Below are positions 41,410 through 47,274 of a stretch of 47,274 nucleotides of DNA, one piece after another; within the stretch, counting starts at the first letter, position 1, and the number at the start of each line of letters is the position of its first letter. Source of the stretch: Coriobacteriaceae bacterium (GTDB taxonomy: Bacteria; Actinomycetota; Coriobacteriia; Coriobacteriales; UMGS124); NCBI GenBank assembly GCA_019421015.1, contig JAHZGC010000031.1, positions 1-47,274 of the forward strand, in the 5' to 3' direction. A program made the translations under genes and the position numbers. The notes under the pieces are model-generated. The model was not told the origin of the DNA and searched no databases. It saw only the letters and a program-made list of their open reading frames with translations.

Positions 41410-41722
41410 CGACCTGCGCGACGCGCTCGACTCGACCGGCCTCCCCTGGGCCACCGGCGACTGGGGCGCCGAGAAGGCGCCGGGCCTGCCCTACATGGCA
41501 CTGCTGCCCGGGGACCCCGCGTGGCTGCACGCCGACAACGCCAACGCGCTCAAGGTGTCGCGCTGGACGCTCGAGGTCTACACGCAGGGCCCCGGCTTCG
41601 AGACGTGGGCCCTGGTGGCGGACGCCCTGTCCGCCTCCGGCGCCTCCTTCGACGAGTCCGGCGGAGGCCCGGCGGGCGGCGGGGCGTGGGTCGAGTACTT
41701 CGCGCTGTCGACGATCGGATAA
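41399..41722 (+). CDS. tail terminator-like protein
   Basis: The 107-residue protein overlaps gp10 by 11 bp. Content (AEKAPGLPYMALLPG, WTLEVYTQGPGFETWALV) and position match phage tail terminator proteins that cap the tail tube. Confidence 0.7.
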   Translation: MRFDDLRDALDSTGLPWATGDWGAEKAPGLPYMALLPGDPAWLHADNANALKVSRWTLEVYTQGPGFETWALVADALSASGASFDESGGGPAGGGAWVEYFALSTIG

Positions 41723-41740
41723 ACGTAGAAAGGAACCGCA

Positions 41741-42331
41741 ATGGGCAAGATCCAGTACGGCATCTGCAACATCCACGTGGCGTTCATGGGGGAGCCCGCC
41801 GAGGACGGGGCCCCGACGTGGGAGACCCCGCGCGCCGTCAGGGGCGCGACCAAGCTCACCCTCGACGAGAACGGCAGCTCCAACCCGTTCTACGCCGACA
41901 ACGGCATCTACGCCGAGATGGGCAGCGCCTCGGGCCTGTCCGGCTCGCTCGAGCTCGCCCTGTTCCCCCTCGACTTCGTGGCCGAGGCCATGGGATACCG
42001 CATCGACAGCAACGGCGGCCTCGTGGAGGTGTCGGGCGGCGCCAAGAAGCCCTTCGCCCTGGGCTTCCAGTTCGAGACCGACGACGAGGGGCGCCGCAAC
42101 TGGCTCTACAACGTCACCCTCTCCCGCCCCTCCGACGAGCACAACACCACCGAGGGCAACATCACGCCCGACGTGCAGAGCGCCGACTTCACGGCCTCGC
42201 CCATCGAGCTGGACGGGGAGAACGTCTACAAGTACACGCTGCCGATGAGCGACAAGGCCAAGACCGTGTACAACTCCTTCTTCGCCAGCGTCGTCAAGCC
42301 CGCCGCCAAGGCCGTCGAGCAGGGGGCGTAG
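41741..42331 (+). CDS. major tail tube protein
   Basis: The 196-residue beta-rich protein lies after the tail terminator and before the chaperones. Its KLTLDENGSSNPFYADNGIY and GSLELALFPLDFVAEAMGYR are typical of siphophage tube proteins. AAAGGA precedes the ATG. Confidence 0.85.
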   Translation: MGKIQYGICNIHVAFMGEPAEDGAPTWETPRAVRGATKLTLDENGSSNPFYADNGIYAEMGSASGLSGSLELALFPLDFVAEAMGYRIDSNGGLVEVSGGAKKPFALGFQFETDDEGRRNWLYNVTLSRPSDEHNTTEGNITPDVQSADFTASPIELDGENVYKYTLPMSDKAKTVYNSFFASVVKPAAKAVEQGA

Positions 42332-42334
42332 CCC

Positions 42335-42763
42335 GTGCGGAGCGCATCCATCGGCGGGAGGGAGGTCGCCCTCGGCGGCGGCCCCCTCACCGTCCTCACC
42401 TGGTACAACGCGTTCGGCGAGGACACCCTCTACGACGCCCTGGTGCGGGTGTCCACCCGCGTGGGCGCCGACGGCTCGCCGAAGCTGCCCATGATGGACA
42501 TCCTGCGCTGCGCCTGGGCCATGGCGCAGACCGCCGCCGAGGCCGACGGGGGGAAGCGCGAGGGCTTCGAGTCGTGGGCGGCAGGCCTGGGCGACGTCGA
42601 CTTCGTGGCGCTGCGCGCGGAAGTGGAGGCCGAGGCGCTCGCCTCGTTCTTTCCTTCGCTCGCAAGGCAGGCCGAGGGGAAGAAGGCGGCGCGCCGCGGG
42701 CGCCCCTCCCGCGATGCGGGTGGCGGTGCTGACGAGCGCGAAGCGCATGGGGCTGAGCTTTAG
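42335..42763 (+). CDS. tail assembly chaperone, zero-frame product (gpG-like)
   Basis: The 142-residue product starts with GTG 3 bp after the tube gene and is helical (DALVRVSTRV, MMDILRCAWAMAQTAAEADG). It lies in the G position of the lambda-type G/GT pair. Its last ~19 residues are Gly/Ala/Glu-rich, past a CCC-TCC slip site. The long form would shift at 42704-42706 into the frame of the next ORF. Confidence 0.82.
   Translation: MRSASIGGREVALGGGPLTVLTWYNAFGEDTLYDALVRVSTRVGADGSPKLPMMDILRCAWAMAQTAAEADGGKREGFESWAAGLGDVDFVALRAEVEAEALASFFPSLARQAEGKKAARRGRPSRDAGGGADEREAHGAEL
42704..42710 (+). promoter_or_regulatory. candidate +1 frameshift site CCC-TCC-C
   Basis: In the chaperone frame the codons here read CCC TCC CGC. 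Moving the Pro-tRNA by +1 gives CCT then CCC GCG ATG, the frame of the downstream ORF. A CCC-TCC type +1 slip is known from structural genes of Listeria phage PSA. The stretch before the downstream ATG is pyrimidine-rich and has no ribosome binding site. Confidence 0.6.
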
Positions 42764-42890
42764 CGAGCTGGCGCGCCTCGACATGCCGACCTTCTCGGCG
42801 ATGTGCTCGCTGTGGGGCGGCGGTGAGGCACCCGACGACGCCGAGCACGTGCGCGAGGCGACCCAGGCCGACATCGACAGGTTCTTCTAA
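42714..42890 (+). CDS. tail assembly chaperone, shifted-frame part (T of GT)
   Basis: The 58-residue frame contains SAKRMGLSFSELARLDMPTF and ends in EATQADIDRFF, typical of T-domain ends. It lies +1 relative to the G gene and probably is made only as a fusion, giving about 184 residues from 42335. Independent starting at ATG 42714 is unlikely for lack of a ribosome binding site. Confidence 0.72.
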   Translation: MRVAVLTSAKRMGLSFSELARLDMPTFSAMCSLWGGGEAPDDAEHVREATQADIDRFF

Positions 42891-42908
42891 CAGCATAGGG
42901 GGCGGTGC

Positions 42909-45900
42909 ATGGCGAGCAAGGAGCGGCGCGGCATCGAGCTGGTCGTCTCGGCCAAAGACGACGGCACGGGCGAGGTCCTCGACAAGATCGAGGGCAAGGC
43001 CGGCAGGGCCGGGGCGAGGATAGAGGAGATCGGCAAGTCGGCGTCGAGGGTCGGCGGGACGCTGACGGCAGGCCTCACCGTCCCCATCGCCGCAGCCGCC
43101 ACCGCCGCCACCGCCACGGCCATCAAGTACGAGAACGCCTTCGCCGGCGTGCGCAAGACCGTGGACATGACGGAGGACGGGTTCAAGGGCCTCTACGACG
43201 CGACTGTGGCCCTCTCCGAGACGCAGCCGCCAAGCGCCGACGAGCTGTTCCGCATCGAGGAGCTTGGCGGCCAGCTGGGCATCGCCAACGAGAACCTGCT
43301 CTCCTTCGCCCAGGTCGTGTCGGGCATGGACGTCGCCACCGACCTGGGCGTCAAGGACGCAGCGACCCAGATGGCCCAGTTCGCCAACATCACCGGCATG
43401 AGCCAGACCGACATGGAGCGCCTCGGCTCCTCGGTCGTGGCCCTGGGCAACAACACGGCGACGACCGAGTCGTCCATCATGGCCATGGCGATGCGCATCG
43501 CCGGCGCCGGAGCGTCGGCGGGCCTCTCGGAGGCCGACATCCTGGGCCTCTCCGCGGCGCTCTCGAGCGTGGGCATCGAGGCCGAGGCGGGCGGAAGCGC
43601 CATCTCGACCATCATATCCAACATCGACAAGAGCGTGGCGACCGGCAGCGACTCCCTGGAGACCTGGGCGCAGACCGCCGGCATGAGCGCCGGGCAGTTC
43701 GCCGCCGCCTGGCGCGACGACCCGGTGCAGGCCCTGTCCATGGTCATCGAGGGCATGGGCCGGGGCGTCGACGCCGGCGGCAACCTGTCGCTCATGCTCC
43801 AGGAGCTGGGCATCACCGAGCTGCGCCAGACCGACGCCATGAAGCGCCTGGCCAACGCCGGCGACCTGCTCAACGACACCGTCGGCGTCGCGAACCGGGG
43901 CTGGGCCGAGAACTCGGCGCTGCAGAACGAGGTCAACGCGCGCAACGACACCACGAGCGCCAAGCTGGAGGTCCTGCGCAATCGCGTCGAGAACGCCGCC
44001 GCGAAGGTGGGCGGCCCGCTCGCCGACGCCCTCGTCGGCGTCGTCGACGCGCTCGGCCCCGTGATAGACGGCGTGAGCGACGCCGCCGAGTGGTTCGCGG
44101 GCCTCGACACGTCCACCCAGCAGCTCGTCATCGGCTTCGGCGCGGCCGCCGCGGCGGCGGGGCCGCTGCTGTCGGCGTTCGGCGGCGCGGTGTCCACCGT
44201 GGCCGACCTGCGCGACGCCCTCGGCGGGCTGGGCGGCAACGCGTCGGCGGCCAGGGGGTCGCTCTCCGGGGCGGGCTCGGTGGCCGAGGCCGCGTCTGCG
44301 GCGGGCGACGCCATCGGTGCGGCCGCCGCTGGCATGGACGCCCTGGATGGCAAGAAGGCAACCAGGGTAAAGAAAGAGATTGACGCCGCCGAGGCTGCGG
44401 CCGGCCTGGCGACCACGGCGGTCGAGGGCACGGCCGCAGCCGTCGACCTCGCCAACACCAAGAAGACGACGGCCGTCCAGTCAGAGGTCGGGAAGGTCGG
44501 CGAGAAGGCCGACGCGGCCAAGGGCAAGGTCGGCGGCGTCGCCTCCGCCGTCGGCGACGTGGACGCAAAAACCACCGCGAAGGTCTCCGGCGCGGTCGCG
44601 AACGTCGGTGACGCCGCCCTCGTAGCCGCAGACGGGGTCGCAAGCGTCGGCGCGGCGGTCTCGGGCGTCGACTCGAAGAAGACTGCGAAGGTCTCGGGCG
44701 AGGTCGAGAAGGTCGGCGAGAAGGCCGACTCCGCCAAGGGCAAGGCGTCAGGCCTCAAGACCGAGCTTGGCAACGTCGACGGCAAAAGCATGGGGAAGGT
44801 CACCGGGGCGGTCGAGGGCATCGGCACGGCGGCCTCGAACGCTTCGAGGCTCCTCGGCATGGCGGGGCTGGCAGGTGCCGCCGCCATCGCCGCCGGTGCC
44901 GTGCTCAACATATACAACCACCTCAAGAGCGTTGCCGAGCAGGAGCAGCGCGTAACGGACCTCGCGGGAGGAATCGGGGGCGCCCTGGGAGACGCCTACG
45001 GCACCGACTCCGCCCCGGCCGTCGAGGGCGTCTCCGCCGTGCGCGAGGAGATGGCCAAGCTCAAGGAGGACATCGAGGACTCGGCAGAGGGGACGCTCGA
45101 CCTCTACGAGAACCTAGCCGCCGAGGACTTCTCGATCGAGTCGGGCATCAAGCAGGTAGAGAACCTGGCCGACACCATCGAGGAGCTCGGCAGCCGCTCC
45201 GACCTCACCGAGGCCGAGCAGCTGAGGCTCGCCGACGCGGTGGAGCGGTTCGAGTCCACCACGGGCGCGAGCGTGTCGACCATCGACGAGCAGACGGGCG
45301 CGCTCAAGGTGAACGCGGAGGCGGTGCAGGGCCTGGCCGACGCCTACGCCGCCCAGGCCCGCTACGAGGGCTACTCCAGCGGGCTCAAGCAGCTCTACGC
45401 CGAGCAGGGGCAGGCCCAGGTCGACCTGGCGGTCGCCCAGGAGCAGGCGCGCTCCGCGCTCGAGGCCTACAACAAGGCGATGGAGTCCGGCTGGACGCTC
45501 GCCGACCTCTTCACCGGCAAGCTGTGGCTCACCGACGAGGGCCTGAAGGCCATGACGGCCGACCAGAAGGACGCCTATCAGTCGATGTGCGACGCCAACG
45601 ACGCCGTGGACACCGCCCAGGCCCGCGTCGACGGCCTGGCGGTGTCGACCGAGCAGTACGAGCAGGTCGTCGCAGCCTCCCGCGAGGAGGCCGCCGCCGC
45701 GAGCGAGGTCCTCGCGGACGCGGCCGGCGCGGCGCAGGAGAACGCCGAGGCCGCGGATGCCATGGCGGATGCCACCGAGTCCGCGACGGCGGCCCTGGTG
45801 GACTACGAGACGGCGTCGGGCCAGACGGTCCAGGTGTCCGAGGGCATGGCCGACGCCATCGACGGCATGGCCGAGCACGTCGGGAGCGTCGCGGCGGCCA

Positions 45901-47274
45901 TGCGCGAGGTCGGCGGCCCCGAGGTCGTCGCCGCCGTGACCGGCGCCGGCTACACCATGACGCAGTTCGGCCTGGCCGTCGAGGCGACGGGCGGCAGCGT
46001 GGAGCGCTTCTCGGCAATCTACTCCAGCCTGGCGCAGCTGGCCGACCCATTCGAGCCGCTGTCCGCCTCGCTGGCCTACACCGCCGAGAACGCGGCGGCG
46101 GCCGACGCGGGCCTGGGCGAGCTCGCGAAGACCACCGACGAGATAGCGGCGGCGATAGCGGCCGACCAGGCGACGGTGGACCAGTTCACGCAGGTGGTAT
46201 CCGACCTGTACGCGCAGTGCGAGACCGAGGCCGACATAGCCTTCGTGGACGCGCTGGTCGAGAAGGGCCCCCAGGCGCTCGGAGAGCTCCAGAACATAGC
46301 CGGCACCTACGAGGACGCCAACGTCAGCCTCCACGACCTCGCGGGCGCGCAGGCGACCCTGGAGCAGTCGATAGCGAACAGCGCCGTGAGCGCCGAGATC
46401 GAGCGCATGGGGGCCGCCTACCGCGTCCTGGGCACCGACGCCCTGTCCGGCGCGTGGGCGGTGTCGGAGTCGACCGGCAACATCCTGACCTCCGTCGGCG
46501 AGGGCGCGGACCGGGTGGTCGTGGAGCTCGACTCGGCGACCGGAGAGGTCGTGTCCATCCTGTCGGACACGGCGCCGGAGGCCCAGGCCGCTGCAGCCCA
46601 GATCAAGGACGCGGCGGCGAGCGGCGTCGACGGCACCGCCGAGGCGCTTTCCGGCGAGGCGTCCGACGCCGCGTCGGGCTTCTCTGAAGGCATGGCCTCC
46701 GGAGCCCCCCAGGCGGCCGACTCGGGCTCGCTGCTCTTCGACTCGAGCTACGACTCCCTGGTGAGCCTGCCCGACGAGATGGAGGCGCGAGGCAAGGTAA
46801 GCGGCTGGTCGCTCGCGTCGGGCCTGTCTTCGCAGTCCGGAAAGGTGTCCGAGTCCGCCTCCGCGCTGTCCACGGCGGCGGGGTCGGCGCTGTCGGCCCT
46901 CGGCGGGAACATGGGGGCGCTGGGCGGCTCGGCGGGGTCGTCGCTCGCGGGCGGGCTGTCCGGCGCTCGGGGCCAGGTCTCGGAGGCCGCCTCGTCGCTG
47001 TCAACGGCGGCCGGCTCCGCCCTCTCGGGCGTGCCGGGGGCCGCGTGGTCCGTCGGAAACTCGGCGGGCGCGGGCCTGGCCGACGGACTGCGCGGGGCCT
47101 GCGGGCAGGTGTCGGGGGCCGGCGCGTCGCTGGCCTCGGCCGCGCGGGGCGGCGTCGGAAGCGCCGGGTGGGCGTGGTCGAGCGGCTACGGCCTGGGGGC
47201 CAACTTCGCGGGCGGCATGCCGGCCGCCTACGGGCTGGTCTACTCGGCCGCCGCGAGCCTGGCCGGGGCCGCCA
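42909..47274 (+). CDS. tail tape measure protein, N-terminal part (runs off window)
   Basis: At least 1,455 residues are open to the end of the window. The N-terminus has a helical start, a TP901-type core near 60-330 (KYENAFAGVRKTVDMTEDGF, then NITGMSQTDMERLGSSVVAL), a hydrophobic helix around 405-425, then about five ~36-residue repeats (44343 to about 44826; VD-x-K-x-T-x-x-V pattern). Long Ala-rich coiled-coil parts follow, and from about 46780 Gly/Ser-rich repeats of the ALSTAAGSALS type. The length of this protein sets tail length. The ATG at 42909 has AGGGGG upstream. C-terminus and any peptidase domain are not visible. Confidence 0.93.
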   Translation, partial: MASKERRGIELVVSAKDDGTGEVLDKIEGKAGRAGARIEEIGKSASRVGGTLTAGLTVPIAAAATAATATAIKYENAFAGVRKTVDMTEDGFKGLYDATVALSETQPPSADELFRIEELGGQLGIANENLLSFAQVVSGMDVATDLGVKDAATQMAQFANITGMSQTDMERLGSSVVALGNNTATTESSIMAMAMRIAGAGASAGLSEADILGLSAALSSVGIEAEAGGSAISTIISNIDKSVATGSDSLETWAQTAGMSAGQFAAAWRDDPVQALSMVIEGMGRGVDAGGNLSLMLQELGITELRQTDAMKRLANAGDLLNDTVGVANRGWAENSALQNEVNARNDTTSAKLEVLRNRVENAAAKVGGPLADALVGVVDALGPVIDGVSDAAEWFAGLDTSTQQLVIGFGAAAAAAGPLLSAFGGAVSTVADLRDALGGLGGNASAARGSLSGAGSVAEAASAAGDAIGAAAAGMDALDGKKATRVKKEIDAAEAAAGLATTAVEGTAAAVDLANTKKTTAVQSEVGKVGEKADAAKGKVGGVASAVGDVDAKTTAKVSGAVANVGDAALVAADGVASVGAAVSGVDSKKTAKVSGEVEKVGEKADSAKGKASGLKTELGNVDGKSMGKVTGAVEGIGTAASNASRLLGMAGLAGAAAIAAGAVLNIYNHLKSVAEQEQRVTDLAGGIGGALGDAYGTDSAPAVEGVSAVREEMAKLKEDIEDSAEGTLDLYENLAAEDFSIESGIKQVENLADTIEELGSRSDLTEAEQLRLADAVERFESTTGASVSTIDEQTGALKVNAEAVQGLADAYAAQARYEGYSSGLKQLYAEQGQAQVDLAVAQEQARSALEAYNKAMESGWTLADLFTGKLWLTDEGLKAMTADQKDAYQSMCDANDAVDTAQARVDGLAVSTEQYEQVVAASREEAAAASEVLADAAGAAQENAEAADAMADATESATAALVDYETASGQTVQVSEGMADAIDGMAEHVGSVAAAMREVGGPEVVAAVTGAGYTMTQFGLAVEATGGSVERFSAIYSSLAQLADPFEPLSASLAYTAENAAAADAGLGELAKTTDEIAAAIAADQATVDQFTQVVSDLYAQCETEADIAFVDALVEKGPQALGELQNIAGTYEDANVSLHDLAGAQATLEQSIANSAVSAEIERMGAAYRVLGTDALSGAWAVSESTGNILTSVGEGADRVVVELDSATGEVVSILSDTAPEAQAAAAQIKDAAASGVDGTAEALSGEASDAASGFSEGMASGAPQAADSGSLLFDSSYDSLVSLPDEMEARGKVSGWSLASGLSSQSGKVSESASALSTAAGSALSALGGNMGALGGSAGSSLAGGLSGARGQVSEAASSLSTAAGSALSGVPGAAWSVGNSAGAGLADGLRGACGQVSGAGASLASAARGGVGSAGWAWSSGYGLGANFAGGMPAAYGLVYSAAASLAGAA

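Larger units (their letters stand above)
17192..47274. mobile_element. siphophage-type prophage, left part (right end not in window)
   Basis: From here the genes follow a standard temperate-phage order: repressor and Cro, antirepressor, recombination and replication, late regulator, HNH and terminase, portal, head, connectors, tail tube, chaperones, and tape measure. All genes after the repressor run on the plus strand with short overlaps. No transposase or integrase is visible. Tail tip, lysis genes, and presumably the integrase with attR are beyond 47274. Confidence 0.93.

Noticed and set aside
42905..44383. Plus-strand open frame of 492 codons overlapping the tape measure start
   Set aside because: Arg/Gly/His-rich composition shows it is an out-of-frame shadow; the real start is the ATG at 42909 in another frame.
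43193..44926. Long minus-strand open frame of 577 codons opposite the tape measure gene
   Set aside because: It is a mirror of the high-GC plus-strand gene, extremely rich in Ala/Ser/Pro/Thr, with no ribosome binding site or family; the tape measure frame fits known proteins.

Overview
The window is high-GC bacterial chromosome on the left (1 to about 17,190) and a prophage on the right (about 17,190 to the end, running off the window). Tat-exported, FAD-dependent fumarate-reductase-like flavoproteins, a rubredoxin-rubrerythrin fusion and the general gene style point to an anaerobic actinobacterium of the class Coriobacteriia, most likely Eggerthellaceae. This placement is inferred from gene content; no marker gene is present.

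Chromosomal part. It opens with the N-terminal part of a Tat flavoprotein reductase (minus strand) and an aldehyde dehydrogenase. Next come an MTA/SAH nucleosidase (mtnN) followed 26 bp later by a MacB/FtsX-type ABC transporter in one polypeptide, a DEDD-type 3'-5' exonuclease convergent with an RNA 2',3'-cyclic phosphodiesterase (thpR), a CpXC-domain protein and a secreted Ig-like (BIG2) protein. A second complete Tat flavoprotein reductase is divergent from a membrane-anchored AraC-type regulator that probably controls it. Rubrerythrin, an orphan ethanolamine permease (eutH) and a tRNA-Met(CAU) with a near-consensus promoter close this part.

Prophage part. The phage appears to sit in the 3' end of tRNA-Met. 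No integrase lies at this left end, so it is expected at the far end, beyond the window. The order is: lysogeny module (twin-arginine lipoprotein, CI-like repressor, operator region, Cro-like protein); BRO/KilA-type antirepressor; excisionase-like HTH; RusA resolvase; a recombination/replication block (Rad50-like ATPase, AAA_24 ATPase, DUF669 protein, SF2 helicase); a run of small often cysteine-rich early genes (Lar-like, DUF551, zinc-ribbon proteins); an SPFH/Band-7 lipoprotein; a MazG-like protein; a PriCT-2/RepA-like helicase-primase protein; a late regulator; HNH endonuclease; small and large terminase; portal; a split MuF head protein; scaffold; capsid; head-tail connectors; tail tube; tail chaperones joined by a probable +1 frameshift; and an incomplete tape-measure protein. 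It is a siphophage-type temperate phage.

Most notable points. (1) The second half of the split MuF protein carries a C-terminal PD-(D/E)XK nuclease domain resembling the CdiA-CT tRNase family, which makes it a candidate phage-borne polymorphic toxin. (2) Directly downstream is a roughly 620-bp gene-free segment with several strong hairpins, four TGTACCA motifs and four mini-hairpins that all share a GCAC loop. No obvious immunity protein is visible there. (3) The CI/Cro intergenic region has four GTARGYGA half-operators placed symmetrically. (4) The tail chaperone overlap has a CCC-TCC slip site in exactly the right frame. (5) Two lipoproteins, one Tat-type beside the repressor and one SPFH-type in the early operon, are candidates for surface exclusion or host membrane modification.
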